A stretch of 64,000 bases of DNA from Ariolimax columbianus (GCA_036924085.1 JAVGWX010000013.1:43043675-43107674), one strand, 5' to 3'. Numbered from the stretch's first letter, positions 37,753 through 50,335 are shown. The notes: generated from the letters alone by a model not told the origin. Translations and numbers: made by a program.

Positions 37753-38617
37753 TACTAGAGACATTGTTTGTGGGTAATATTCAAAATATGATGTAAATGC
37801 CATATTAATTTATTACTGACTGTATGGTATTTTCCATAAGTTTTAGTGATATTAAGGCATCACATAGAAATTCCAATGTGCTGTTATTAGACCATTGATA
37901 CAAGATAAAAGATTGGAGGTGGGTAATTATTTGATATAAGGTGTAAATGCCATATTAATTTATTTCTATCCTTACAGTAAATGTAGCTTCGATTATATCC
38001 TCTTTGCACTCTTATATTTTTTTTTAATGTGAGATGCGGCATAGTTGTGCTGTGCTGCATTTTGCAGTTGGTCTGTGATTTCTACTCCTATCGACTTGCT
38101 AATCCACTTTTTGCAAGTCTTTTTACATGTATTATCTCTTCCTTCCCAGTCTTTGGCTGTCATATAAAAAAGGCAAGTTTGAAGTTAGGGATTTACTTCT
38201 CCTGAATGAATTACCACCATCAGCTTTTGATCGTCATGTAGCCAGAGCATTCTGGTTTTAGGACACCAGAGACTAGCCCCTCACCTTTTCTTCTCCTGTT
38301 AGTAGTAACAGACACAGAGCTGAACTTTTACCAGGATGTTGTAATTGGTTACTGGACTAAATACAAGATAAATTATCTGTGGGTAATTCTTCTATATAAG
38401 GTGTAAATGTATTAATTTATTATTTACTTTTTGGTATATAGAACTGTGATGATTTGAAAAAGGAACTGAATATAAGCATTGGTAACATTCATGAGTGATT
38501 GATTGTCTCAATTCATGTTTGTTAGAAATAACTATATTTCGTAAATGTGATAAGTAAAGAATTGGAAAAACTTCAAGACTAATAAATCGGTCATAAAGTA
38601 GACTTATAGCAACAATG
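37753..38617 (+). other. Probable 3' UTR and flank of the GH20-like gene
   Basis: No coding signal. Three diverged copies of a motif like GTGGGTAAT...TATTAATTTATT lie at about 37770-37845, 37918-37975 and 38378-38430. An AATAAA at 38581-38586 could be a polyadenylation signal, just before a SINE B insertion. The 3' end itself cannot be placed from sequence. Confidence 0.4.
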
Positions 38618-38972
38618 GCTTGGCTTTGTTCGTTCTCAATCTCCTGATACCAAACCCTGAAACGGGCCTAAGTAGCAGAATGTAGTCCAGAGAACGAAAT
38701 GCGTTGTGTTGTAGTTTACAGCTTGACTGCGATATTTGCACCTTTCGGTCCAACACATCTGACTTCAGCAAGCATTTTTTGAGTACCAGGTTAGCATTCC
38801 CTCTTCATCCTTTCTCCTTAGCCAGTCTACCCTGCTGCAGCCTGTTATCCAGGATCGCCGCGTGGAGGTGTAGAAAGGGTCTTGGCAGCTCTGGTTCGTT
38901 GGCCCTGACGCTAGCAGTCAGCTATGGGTCGCTGATCACAGCAGCTCATGCGCTGTTCAGCATCTTGATCCC
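38618..38972 (-). mobile_element. SINE family B with 12-bp target duplication
   Basis: 355 bp, antisense, flanked by ATAGCAACAATG at 38606-38617 and 38973-38984, identical. The 90-codon open frame inside is not a gene. Confidence 0.93.
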
Positions 38973-39100
38973 ATAGCAACAATGATTGCAAAAGACAGTA
39001 TTATTGTATTCAGAAAACATATCTTCATTCTTCTTATGTATACGCTTTCAGACGTCAGTTTGAATTAGATTTAAAGAAAGCAGTGGTGAGCATGAGATTG

Positions 39101-39974
39101 TTAACACTTTCCAGTTCTGGACAATATTGCAGATTTGTTATTTTCAATTTGAGCCAAGTGCCGGAATTCTGTACATCAAAGTTTTATTAAATATAAAATT
39201 AATTGATGTTGAACAATTTGAGCTAAAATTAAGATCTATACATGGTAAGACACATAATTAAACTATCTACCACATAAAGTATTCATTCAAAAATATTATA
39301 TATTAGTATAAAGCGTTAAATGGTGTTGATATGCGAAGGTGTTAATTGGAGAGAAAGCAGTGTTTTTTTACTCATTACGTTTTTCTGCTTTGCTGAAATA
39401 TTCGTCAATTCCGCTACACTTAACTTTCGCAACGTATGTCTCAATCAGAGTCTGAATTGAATGTGTATTAAATATCCATGAGTAATCCAGATGGTTGATC
39501 ATTGGACTGATAAAATGATAATCATTTCTCGAATCTTCATGTCCAGCTGTCATTGCAAAATATGGTTTGACTTTCAAACATAACTTTTGCAAATGCCTAC
39601 CTATTGGAAATAGCATTATAGTTAATAATCATTTGCACATGTGTGGACGTCACCATCATTTACAGCCCTTAAATAAAATAAAAATCTGTTGCGGCATCCT
39701 AGCTTCATAATCCTTCAATAATGGGATATTCTTCAAATCTCAGTGAAGTAGAGACAATAATATCGTTTCAAAATTCTCTTTAAAATCAAAGTAGCCATTT
39801 TCGGATTTGAAATTGAAGCTCATTAAAGTGGTCTATTTTTAGATTCAAATACCATTGTGTTGAGCTATTTCTATAGCAATAACCAATGGCAATGCAGAAA
39901 CTACGCGCCGGTTTAGTCGTAAAATTAACTTTTTTTCAGGCTGAAAAGTTTGTCAATAGTGCGGTAAAAGTTAA
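39101..39974 (-). mobile_element. TTAA-bounded element H with residual minus-strand ORF
   Basis: Starts TTAACACTTTCCAGTTCTGG and ends GTGCGGTAAAAGTTAA, so TTAA lies at both ends with weakly similar termini. The 82-codon minus frame at 39368-39616 contains MTAGHEDSRNDYHFIS and INHLDYSWIFNTHSI, paralogous to the copy at 28180-29000. The family of this peptide is unknown to me; a transposase remnant is a guess. Confidence 0.5.
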
Positions 39975-40570
39975 CGTTACATAAAAGACATCCAATGTCG
40001 CCAGATTTCGAGGTCCGGGTGTCAAACAGTGCCTTTTATGTATGCAGCATCTCACAAATTAAACCACATGCCTTAGTTATAAAGCATTCAATACCCACAA
40101 GACATGACAGTGTAAAATGTTTGTTTCTTGAACTTTTTGATAAGGAAAACTCAACTGTGCGAAGTATTTTATTGATGATGATTTTATGTGTAGTCAGTGT
40201 TTCAGTTTTGTTACACGTACATGCTCAACTTCACCCAACTGTAAATACTTGTACCAGACTTTCCTCAGAGAAAGGAAAAATAGGTAGGGAACTGGTCACA
40301 ATCTCACAAAGTTGAAGATCTAGTGTAGTCAAGTCCTTAGCTTTTCATCAACTATGGCAATATCTATTTATGTGTATATATGCTCTGTGGAAGATCTAAT
40401 TGTGGGCTGAAATGTGGTTTCATCTGTGTAAATAATTATAATGAAAACTAGTATTTAACCTGTCAGTAATGATGACAATTTTTAGATGTCAGTCAAATAA
40501 AAAATTTGTTAATGTTTATCACACAACATACTGTTGTTGTTTGTCCATCGTTTCCAAAAAGGACTACATT
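39975..40570. other. No clear gene; SINE D-like segment at 40205-40340
   Basis: A 106-codon open frame (39995-40315) has a hydrophobic stretch but no motif, and its end overlaps a diverged SINE D body (CATGCTCAACTTCACCCAAC TGTAAATACTTG). Confidence 0.35.
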
Positions 40571-40574
40571 GTCA

Positions 40575-41245
40575 TCTGTCAATCCTAGGGTGGGTTTTTG
40601 GGTGACTGATCAAACTACTCCAAGCCTGAAAGCATCTGTCACACTGAGGGCAGAGAAGCACTGTCAGGCGGAGGCAACTCTTCTCTTGCCTTTCGTGTCG
40701 CTCGTTTCCATGCAGCTTCCTTGATTCTTGTCTGCTCCAGATGTGCTGTGGCAGAGAAGATTTTACTATGCCAGGCAGAGCGATCAGCAGCAATGTTCTC
40801 CCAACCATCAGTGTCAATGTCGCAGTTCTTCAGTGAGGCTTTCAGAGTGTCTTTGTAACGTTTTATTTGGCCAACACGAGCTCGTTTGCCTGACTCAAGC
40901 TCGGCATAAAATATTTTCTTTGGAAGCCACATGTAAACAATATGACCAATCCATTTGCACAGAGTTGTGTGGATGCTTGTCATGCCAGTCCACGAAAGAA
41001 CTTCTACATCTGTAATCCTATCTTGCCATTTTATGTTCAGCAGTTTCCTTAGGTAGCTTGGATGAAAATGGTCAAGCTTCTTCGCATATCGACTGCACAC
41101 AGTTCAAGTTTCATAGGCATACAGAAGAGTTGGTAGAACAACTGCCACATAAACTTTCAATTTGGTTATAAGCTTAATTCCTCTCCGGTCCCAAACTGAG
41201 GATCTTAGTTTCCCAAATGCTGTACATGCTTCGGCTATTTAATTT
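40575..41245 (-). mobile_element. LINE reverse-transcriptase C-terminal tail with zinc finger
   Basis: A 153-codon minus frame (40639-41100): KLLNIKWQDRITDVEVL, GMTSIHTTLCKWIGHIVYM, LPKKIFYAELESGKRARVGQ, KRYKDTLKASLKNCDIDTDG, preceded by VRKLRSSVWDRRGIKLITKL. Past a frameshift, CPQCDRCFQ...LISHPKTH gives a C2H2 finger. This is the standard end of one LINE group; nearly intact but 5'-truncated. Confidence 0.87.
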
Positions 41246-41559
41246 AGCAGCCCAGCTTTTATTTAATACTAAGTGACACTTTAAATGTCATTGAGACATT
41301 GTCAGCATATATATAAAATATTTGGTTTCTGTTTTGGAACTAAGACCAACATTTGGCTGTTTTTGGCATATTTACCATCAAAACCCGCAGACAGAAAAAC
41401 AGCGAGAATTATGAGCATTGATCATATATCCTTAGAATTGGCCTACCTTTAGTTGTCTATATTTCATAATGTAAAGTCAGCAAATCTCGTAGTGGATCAA
41501 AAATATGGATAGACATGGTTCAAATGCAACAGTGGAACAAAAACAAGAATGAAACCTGT

Positions 41560-41770
41560 TCCTGCGAGGCATCTGAATCATACCTATCCATGTTTTTTTT
41601 ATCCAGTCCCACCTTACTTTTAATTTTTGCGTGGGGCTAGCGACCTAAACATGTGAAACCTTTGCTACAGAAACTGCCAAGTCAAGTGTTTGCATACAGA
41701 CTTCCTGTAAGGAAGCCAGCTGTAGTTATGACACTAAGCTTTCTATGAAGCAGAGAGGTGAAATGATACA
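41560..41770 (+). mobile_element. Probable LINE 5' region fragment
   Basis: GGGGCTAGCGACCTAAACAT GTGAAACC and GACTTCCTGTAAGGAAGCC resemble 49885-50010. Such strings usually precede the endonuclease ORF of RTE-like LINEs; assigned from style only. Confidence 0.35.
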
Positions 41771-41899
41771 TATGCAGTCATAATCAGGAAAATACACAAT
41801 TGATAAAATAAGTTTCTACTGGGTGACCTGAAAAAAATCATGCTTAAAGTAAAAAAAAAGATATAACTTTGAGTTTCTATAACCTTCTAGTTTTCAAAT

Positions 41900-42340
41900 T
41901 TCTTTTATTATGTCACAAACATTTAGACTTACCTATTTTTGGGTACACCAGTTGTCTTATAAATCCATGAAATTGCCACAAAGCACTGATAGTGTTCCAA
42001 ACCAGATCGGCATGTCTGTTAGTTTCCACTACAAACATATTTATAACATCTACATAAACAAACTAAACAGACCTACCTCAGAAAAATCCATTGCAACAAC
42101 TTAACTTCATCCACAATCAATAATGAGATAACCTTCCAAATCCATATGAAACAGAAAAATTGTTTAGAGTCAATCTAGCCATTTTGTTTTTTTCAAGATG
42201 GGAGGAAGTGGCCTCGGTTTCGATTCAACCTTTTCTGTAGCAAAAACAGGTGTAAACGCAATGAATACACCGGTGAGTACAATGCCGAAAGCGAATTTTT
42301 TTTACCAATGGTTCAGTAAAAGTTGAATAAAGTGTGAAAC
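41900..42340. mobile_element. TTAA-type element, right half
   Basis: CATGTCTGTTAGTTTCCACT ACAAACATATTTATAACATC and the ATCTACATAAACAAACTAAA string recur at 26670-26720 and 44545-44570. Confidence 0.45.
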
Positions 42341-42654
42341 TGGAATAAAGTTGATCAAATACGGATAATTAAAAAATGGAAATAAGTAGAAACCAGTCAT
42401 TTACTGCTTCAAAGTGACAGGAAATGTTTCAAATGACTTCTTTCAGCTCTACATTTTGTCAGGTACTGTTTAAAAAAAAAAACTGAAGATCCCATTTACT
42501 TGCATGTGTGGCATATTGGGAATATGGTGTTAGGACCATATTATCTTGACCAACAGAATACACTAGGGCTGATGCAATCAGCATCACACCGGCTGCCTTT
42601 ACTTCCTAGATTGCTCTGGTAAACAAATTTGTTGGCTGTGTCGACACTGGGAGT

Positions 42655-42775
42655 TGTTTTTATCTTTTGCGATCGGGAAAAAAACCTCGCACTATTTTGG
42701 TATCGAACTCAGATCACTCAACTAGAAAGCTAGTGCACTAACCACTGGGCTACCTCGGCCCCCAGATGCTGTACT
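42655..42775 (-). mobile_element. tRNA-like SINE head
   Basis: Minus strand GAGGTAGCCCAGTGGTTAGT (box A), GAGTTCGATACC (box B). It has the tRNA promoter but the body departs from a tRNA fold, so not called a tRNA gene. Confidence 0.55.
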
Positions 42776-43795
42776 GTACAAAATTATGCATGAAATTGTA
42801 GCAGACATCTCTTGAAATTTTTTATGATGCTCTGTCATCTGATTTTGTATTGTGGTTAGCCAGTCCTATAAAATGTAGCCTTAACACATGAACTGATTGC
42901 AATGCACTTTCTTGCTTCCACACTCGTGAATGAAACAACTCTTTTAGACCACCTTGTACGAAATATCCTTAATAATTTTCTACACAGAATATTCTGTGCT
43001 GCAAACTTTTCGATTTCTTTCAAACTGCCTCTGCTATAATATAATGGAAATAAATTCAAGGTAAACGATAAGGTTATCCAGTGGTCGATTTTGGGTCATG
43101 TGTTTTTTTCTAGGTTATCTTGTGTGTCAGGTATATTGTGAATATATTACAGATCTGAGCATCTGTTACAGTTACAGGAAAATGTGAATATATCATAAAT
43201 AAGTCATCTTGTTTTTATTATTACTCACATTGAAAATTTATTACAATTGTGAACGCTAATGAGAAAGTGTTGAATGAAACAACCAGAGCTACACCAGTGA
43301 ACACTATTGCACACATCGTGTATGATGGCGTGAACATGTTACTTGGCGTTTATATGCGTCACCAACGAAAAGAGGGGGTTTGTCCCTCTTTTTGTAGATT
43401 TTTAAGAATTTTTTTGTTGCATGTTTGGGATGTAAACATATTGGGTGGGTACTCCTTTTTAGGGATTTATGCAAATGTATCATATTTTGAAACTCATTAT
43501 GTGTGAAACTGGGTTCATGTTTGATCATGCTTTTTTATTTGATTTTTGTGTGTAAAATTCTACACAGAATGAGATTAAATGTGACTTTTGGTCTTTGATT
43601 TATCAAGTTATTTGTTAAAAGAAATATAAATGTGTAGGGTGTATTAATTTGGATTTATAAGTAGATGAAAGGATCTCTGATTATTTGGGGGGCCCAAAAG
43701 GGGAGTCAAAAATAGTAACACTCACCTGGCGGACATATCATAAGGTGGAAATAAGAAGGGTTGGGCATGGGGCTGACTACTCCATCCTGCAGAAG
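42776..43795. other. No gene seen
   Basis: AT-rich. Overlapping frames at 43249-43528 on both strands lack motifs. No repeat family assigned. Confidence 0.35.
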
Positions 43796-43799
43796 CTTT

Positions 43800-44900
43800 A
43801 AACTTTTGTTTTCCAGTTTACAAAATTAATTATGTTTCCTGTATCTGCATAATTTTTCAGCATGTCATGCCCCTACGTGGGTGTTCATTTTGAGAATCTC
43901 TAATTTTCTTTTTTAAATTTTGTGTCTAGAGACAAATATTAATTTAAAAAACTTGTTTGTGTTATTTTGTGTATGTTAATTTCTAAGATACAAAAAGATG
44001 AAGGTGGTAGCGCTGAAAAGCAGCACAAACGTATAGACTCACCCCGAAGTGGTGTCCCTTGATTAGAAAAAAAAGATTTGCAGAAAACCTTACTAATACT
44101 ACTATCGTTGTTTACTGTAATGGCTGTGCCTGTCACTTCGACTATAAATGTAATTATTGTGTCTTAGTCGACCTGTACTTCTACAGGGGCAGATGCCCCT
44201 GTGCAGGTCCCAGCTCTGGTATGAGCTGGATGTAGCCGGAAGAAGGATTTCCTGCTTAGCGGGGCAGGCTTGAGTAGCTTAATACTTCGCTTCGTTGGAA
44301 CAAGCGCTTATGGAGGGTGGTTAACCAATGTAAGAGTCAATCGTAATAGGTTCAAATACTAGAGCAAAGTAGATCCGTAGCCTGTTAGGTGCCATCTATG
44401 CTGCTCTAAACAAACCACCCAACCATGGCCAGTGTTATGCCATGTCACACAATTAGTTGCCTCTTACAACATGCTCTCTGTGAGGCAGTGGTGCTATTCT
44501 TGTCCTTGTCATACACAAATACCCCGGCAGACACTCAGGTATTGTATCTACATAAACAAACTAAATAGATCTACCTCAGAAATATCTGTTGCAGAAACTT
44601 GACTCCCCAAATCTTAATAATGGGTGATTCTTCAAATCCAAGTGGAAAAACAGAAAAAATCCTTTCAAAAATCTTAAATAAATTTTAAAATTGTGATTGT
44701 CTTCGTCTAACTGTACATAACAGAAGTTGGAACTCTCTACAATGAAAAGAGCAGTATGTTCAGCCGTTTCTATGGCATTATCCCGGACGTTTATATATGA
44801 TAAAGCGACGACCCTAGAGCTGGTGATGTGCAATGCCAGTGGAACGGAGTCAAATCCTCGTAATCCACAATCAAAAAGATTAAACCACAGAAACTTTAAA
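43800..44900. mobile_element. TTAA-type element interrupted by about 380 bp
   Basis: Left half 43800-44160 (AGCATGTCATGCCCC..., TTTCTAAGATACAAAAAGAT) and right half 44540-44900 (ATCTACATAAACAAACTAAA, TTCTATGGCATTATCCCGGA) are separated by an insert with a CAGGGGCAGATGCCCCTG hairpin and a GGTTCAAATAC string. Confidence 0.45.
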
Positions 44901-45099
44901 TCACAGAAACTTCAATAGATACAGGCAGGTCAACATTTGTTGACTTGGTGCATATTTGTTGGTGACCTGTGCTCCACAGGTAGATTAAACCATTTTAATT
45001 GAATGGTTGACTTTTAGCTATCACTATGTTATGCTTTGGTTGCACTTGATGTGATGTGCCACATAATTATTTTGTAGGTGTTTTTGTTGTTCGGATTAA

Positions 45100-45535
45100 A
45101 TGCAAATCAGAAGTAATTCTCGGTTCAAGTGCCATCTCCACATCGAAGGTCGGCTACAATGGATCTTTAGTGTACTCTATCTCTTGCCGTAATGGTGCAA
45201 TCTTACAGGCTTTTTCCAGTCCTTCTCTTGATGTTATCCACCCACTAATAACGTCTGTCCCTTGAACGGCTGCCTTCCACCCTACCCTACAGTTTGGTCT
45301 GCAACAAGGAGGTATGCCTTGTTAACTGTCTAACCCTGATTTTGGTCATTAATTCTCTTTTCACCCCTAACTTTTTCAATACCTCCACATTTTTCTTTTC
45401 TGTTCAAGAAATGTGACCCAATCTTCTATAGCCCTCTTTTCCAACTTGCTATTCAGTGTCCATGTTTCTGCACCATAAAGTAGTGACAAGTATACAGTTG
45501 TTACAGGAAAACTCTAGAGACAACAAAATCAAACT
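45100..45535 (-). mobile_element. LINE reverse-transcriptase tail
   Basis: Minus strand VTTVYLSLLYGAETWTLN-like reading, EKRAIE, then IKRRTGKSL and ADLRCGDGT at the end. Decayed. Confidence 0.65.
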
Positions 45536-45541
45536 GACATA

Positions 45542-45745
45542 TCGGGGAAGGTGTGGGCTAGTGGTTAAGTGACACAACTCGAAGGTGCTGAGTTCGCTCC
45601 CCAATCACAGCACCGGCCATTACCCTGGGGAAGCAGACCTTTACATAAAATGCATGACGAGTCGGATGCACTGGGCCAACAGGCGCAAAATTAAAAACAT
45701 AGTGCAACACACACCGCCTCTGAGAATAGAGAAAAAAAGGCGAAT
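45542..45745 (+). mobile_element. tRNA-derived SINE family C
   Basis: GTGTGGGCTAGTGGTTAAGT (box A), GAGTTCGCTCCCC (box B, one change), GGCGCAAAATTAAAAACATA near the end. Confidence 0.78.
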
Positions 45746-46239
45746 GCAAATAAAAGAACAAAATTTAAAAAAAAAGCAAATTAAAAAAAAATACAACTCC
45801 AACAAAATGAGCAGTCTGCAGACTCTCACTCAGTATCAAATTCATGTACCTTTTTTTTTTGTTCAGAATCCTTGTATTCATTACTCCAAAAACTAAATTT
45901 TTCTCATTTTCTTTTTTCTTGTGAGGTTTTCTTTGGAAGTTTTAAATATTGCTTGAGTCAAAAGTGTCTTTCAAACAATTGCTTAAAACTTTGTTAATAA
46001 TGTAGAGTCAATGTATATCTGATGATCCGTATAATGGCTGAATTAATGGAGTTGACAGTTACATTGTTCTTCTGATTTTGATTATGAAAACATCTGCAAT
46101 ATGCCTACGACTCTTCCATGGTTCTGGGCTCTTTTTATATATATGGAGGTCAGTCACAGCAAGGGCTATAATGGGGTGCACCATTAGTGACACTGTAGTG
46201 AAATTAGCATTGCCCTCAATAGACAAGATGTTTATAACA

Positions 46240-46510
46240 CTTGAAACTCTGGCTGAAGATATAGCACAGTGTATGAGCTACCAGTAGCCAGCGACTCATA
46301 GCTGACTGCTTACATCAGCGTCAGCGAAGCAGAGCTAACCAAGTCTTTATCCCACCTCAAAATGGCAGCCATGGAAACAGGCTGCACTAGTGTAGAGAAT
46401 AGTGGGAAGGCAAACCTAGTACCCAAAAAAGCTAGCTGAAACCGGATATGTTGGCCTGAAAATTGCAGATACTGCAGTCTCGATGTGAACTGTGACACAA
46501 CATCCATTTC
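46240..46510 (+). mobile_element. SINE family B2
   Basis: GAAGATATAGCACAGTGTAT, CAGCGACTCATAGCTGACTG, CTCGATGTGAACTGTGACAC. Confidence 0.62.
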
Positions 46511-47095
46511 ATGGTGAATGCCGAAGATGAAAACAAAAAATAACCATTGCCACCTGGTCCGTAAAAAAATCTTTTTCCCCCAGTGTTCCTGAGAAAATAT
46601 GCAGACGGTAGACATTTGTGGAATTTACTCGGACAAAACTATGTGCTCTCATTTAATTGTTCGATCTTAGATTAACTGGACATGATCATCTCCAATGTTC
46701 CTACCTGTTATGCCAGTAAATTGTGGAATATATTTATTGAAGACTATCCTGTATCAAATTTACTTGACACATTATGAGGGATACCCACCGGGACCATAGT
46801 CTGACCCTACAAGGGACAGGAACAGTTCTAGATTGATAATAATCCGTATAACATGTCGTCATTCAAATAATCAGTCTAACCCCAATTATTCAGCCTTCAA
46901 ATTCTTGAGAACACTTTTAACGACTTGTTCTATTGTTAGCCTTTTAAAATGGTCATTTTTCCTAATTTTCAAAATTCCGTTTGATCACGGAAATCATCAA
47001 AAACAGCGGAACATGCTTCAATGTGTGTGCCGCCATTTTCGTTATTTCTATAAATGTGTGCACTGTGTAGACGTCACTATAATATGGTCAAAATT
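46511..47095. other. No gene seen
   Basis: Sequence without motif; an 89-codon frame (46833-47102) has none. Some similarity in style to the TTAA-type right half, not assigned. Confidence 0.35.
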
Positions 47096-47099
47096 AAAG

Positions 47100-47625
47100 T
47101 AGTCACCATGTAGCATGTCCTTTGTAAAACGTCCCCCCATCACAGTCTGTCTGAAAGAAACTCGTTCTCTTGCCAAAACTCCAGCCTCCGCCACAGTCAT
47201 ACCCCAGGTATTCCTGGAAATCTTGGTGCCATTGTCTTCTTGGTCTACCTCTTCCTCTTTTGCCTGGCATCATACCTTCCATCACCGTTCTCTCAAGACC
47301 TCTGTGTCGCCTGATGTGACCAAAGTATTTGCATTTTCTAGCTAAAATGGAATTGATAAACCAGTTCTCCTCTATGCTCAACTCTTGCAGAATGTCTACA
47401 TTTGTTTTTTTCTCTGTCTAGGGTATTTTGAGGATCTTTCTGTAACACTTTGACTCGAAGAATTCGATTCCTTGTCTAGAAGTTTTGGTAATCATCCATG
47501 ATTCACAGCCATAAGCTGCCACAGGAAAAACACAGGCTCTCAAGACTTTACTTTTATCATTTTGTTGATGCTCTGCCATAATTTCTTCAGGCTGTTCAAG
47601 TAGTACAGCCAAAAATACTTCTTAA
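47100..47625 (-). mobile_element. LINE C-terminal tail, fairly intact
   Basis: Minus strand: KVLRACVFPVAAYGCESWMI, FESKCYRKILKIP, one frameshift, then IEENWFINSILARKCKYFGH, RGLERTVMEGMMPGKRGRGR, ending GGTFYKGHAT. Same group as 10840-11400. Confidence 0.85.
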
Positions 47626-47869
47626 AATAACGGTCCAGCCGTCACTGAATACTGGGTAACACAAGGGATGAGGTATTTACACACACACACCGATATATGG
47701 GTGTCACTGGTTCAAAGGGTGTTTCAGCCCCTTTAATATTCACATCGTAAATATCTGAAGTAAAAGTGCTATTCTGCTGCCACATTTTTGTTTAGAAGAA
47801 TACATTGATAGAAAGTATTGTAAGGCGTATTATTTTAAATAAAATAAAATAATCCTTAATGTCGTATTC

Positions 47870-48345
47870 CTGACAGTGGATACAATGTTCAAATAGCGAA
47901 GCTTGGACAACCTATGACAACAGCACAGGGTTAACATCTTCCATCTTGTTCCATTCTTTGAATTACACTGAGGGGCAGAGGTGCACTCTCGCACCAGTCT
48001 CCCAAGCATGTACACTCTCCTTTGACAGTGAAGACTATGATGGTTTGGTCATGTTCCTAGCATGGTAAATGGGTTGCATCCCCAAAAGAATCCACTATGG
48101 ACAGTTGACTGATTGAAAAACATTCGGACAGCCACATATGAGGTTCAAAGATGTGTGTAAGTGGAACATGAAAGTACTGGGTATGGGTTTGACATCCTGG
48201 GAAGACGAAGCTGCAGACCAATCCAAGTTAAGATGTACCCTGAATAGCCACCTCATGCTAGGTGAAATGAAGCTCTTGCAACACAGAGATAGAAAACCAA
48301 ACACTCAGCAGAGAGTTACCACTCGCATCATCCTATAGTCAGCAA
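47870..48345 (+). mobile_element. LINE reverse-transcriptase tail
   Basis: RWFGHV, PKRIHYGQLT-like reading, then PHMRFKDVCKWNMKVLGMGL and SWEDEAADQSKLR. This is the R..GRP..RFKDVCK.D.K.L tail. Confidence 0.76.
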
Positions 48346-48436
48346 TGACTGAAAGGAGCTACAATTACTACATCTGCTGGGGAATTTGTAAGGACTGAAG
48401 AGTATAAACTGCTTGTCTCCAGTAGTCATTCAACAG

Positions 48437-48690
48437 TTTGCAGGGGACAGCGTGGGCTAGTGGTTATGTGACATGGCTCACAATCTGAAGGTGCTGGGTT
48501 CGCACCTTAATCACAGCACCGGCCAGTACCCCGGGGAAGCAAACCCTTAGAAAATACAGAAGGCAGGAGACCCTTACATAAAATGCATGCCAAAGACTGA
48601 TGCGCTTGGGCCCACAGGCGCAAAATAAAAACTGTGCACCACCTTGGGAAATAGAGAATTTAGGCGAACGGGAAAAACAAAACAAAAAAC
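48437..48690 (+). mobile_element. tRNA-derived SINE family C
   Basis: GGGGACAGCGTGGGCTAGTG, GGGTTCGCACC, CCCCGGGGAAGCAAACCC, ending in an A-rich tail GGGAAAAACAAAACAAAAAA. Confidence 0.82.
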
Positions 48691-48949
48691 AGAGCGAGTT
48701 ATGTTATTTCCACATGAACAGAAAGAAACCTTAGGTCTTTGCCAGGGTGTGAAGCTGTGTCCATCTGACTGGAAGACTGGTACCCTCACTGCTCAAATAT
48801 GAAAGATGTAGACATTTTTATTCCTTGATCCATTTGTCATGTGATGATGTATCTAAGGTAGACAATTTTGTATTTTTATTTCTGCAAGCAATTTTCTCAT
48901 AAAAGCTATCAAATGACATTCTTCTTCTTCGATTAACTGATGCTATGTT

Positions 48950-49300
48950 TCTAGTCCGGTGAGGTTCACAAAGGAGACTGCGTCTCAGGTCTTCTTATCT
49001 GTACCAAGTTTGTCTATGCTGTCATTTTCTGGTTTGTATTCTTTGTGCTGGCCTCTCCATTCCGTCCTCATGTATCATTTGATTGGTATCTGCTTCCTTA
49101 TGTTTCTGTGGATAGCGAATCTGTGTACCACCACTACCAGCTTTTGCAAGTTCATCTGCCTTTTTGCTTCAAAAGATTCCACAGTGGACCAGAATCCACT
49201 GTAGGGTGATCTGTTTTTTGGACAGTATTCCAATGTAATATTTTATTTCGTGTGAGAGTATCTTGTTTGGTGCTTGAGATGGTTTAGAGAAGAAGAAGAA
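48950..49300 (-). mobile_element. Jockey-like LINE RNase H end
   Basis: Minus strand KITLQWILVHCGI-like reading, SKKADELAKAGSGGTQIR. The QWI..HCGI and ADELAK blocks are clear. Confidence 0.72.
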
Positions 49301-49397
49301 GCTCACAAACGCTATTAAAGGACAATAAAAGTTAACCACATATATTTCTTTTCTTAGTTGCTGTTTCTCTATCCCTGGAGTGTAGTGTTTTTGTGTG

Positions 49398-49401
<4 letters not shown>

Positions 49402-49446
<45 letters not shown>
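49402..49446. repeat. TA microsatellite
   Basis: About 22 TA units. Frames reading Tyr-Ile repeats come from it. Confidence 0.97.
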
Positions 49447-49449
<3 letters not shown>

Positions 49450-49452
<3 letters not shown>

Positions 49453-50335
49453 TTACAATCGAGTGTGCAGGCAAAAAAGGTTATTGACCTGTTGTCTTTG
49501 CATAATGAAGCAGCCACCTCCTTTTGGTTTTCATGTAGTCCACTATTAAGTAAGAATTGAATTACCTAAAATGTTTGCCCAGACAGCAGATAATAGACTA
49601 TTTTTTTTACTGTCAAGGGTTCTTTTACATGCTAAACGAATACACATGACCTGCGAGTTTATTGTCCATCTCCAATATGACTGTTCAGCAATCTCACATC
49701 CTTAAGACTAGGAAACTCAACTTGCGCGATTTGAATCGCTTCTTTCTTGAGAGCCGAGGGACACCTCTCAGCTATAGCGACCCCTGCCGCAAATATCTCT
49801 CGTATAGTTTACAGTGAGAGTATCGTAGAAATATACCACAGTGGTACCAAGATTTGACAGAAGAGAACCACTCTAATTTTCATATCTTATCGTAAAAGAC
49901 AACTAAATACGGTTGTGCATAGGGCTAACAACCTCATCATGTAAAACCTGAAGGTGCAAGTGCTTGTATATAGGCTCCTGTAAAGGACTATGATGGTGGC
50001 TCTATGCTTCTGTTGGAGCGAATAGGCGAAAGAAGAATAGTAGAAATGAATTGATTGTTACAGAAAACATAATTTCAATTGCAATCAAAGTGCTCTGACA
50101 CATTCTCCCTTTTTCATGCATTTTGATATAAAAGCCATTTTTTATATTTTTGATTCATGTTATTTTTCTTGAGGCGAATTAGCTAGTACAAGATGGGGTT
50201 AGCCTGCCCCCCATGCCTGCCTATCTGTAGTCACCTCTTACAACATGCTTGACCATGTACATAAAATTTGAGATCGGCAACTCAGCTGCGTGTACAGATA
50301 TATTTAGAGAAAATCCCTCTAAACCATTGAAATAA
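49450..50335. other. No gene seen; possible LINE 5' fragment at 49885-50010
   Basis: GGGCTAACAACCTCATCATG TAAAACC resembles 41635-41665. Otherwise nothing recognised. Confidence 0.35.

Noticed and set aside
39995..40315. 106-codon frame with a hydrophobic stretch as a small membrane protein
   Set aside because: No conserved neighbours, and its end overlaps a SINE D-like body; no evidence of selection.
42655..42775. tRNA gene on the minus strand
   Set aside because: Promoter boxes only; no matching acceptor stem that I can pair by eye, and the sequence runs on like a SINE.
49169..49549. Tyr-Ile repeat proteins on both strands
   Set aside because: Read-through of the TA microsatellite.
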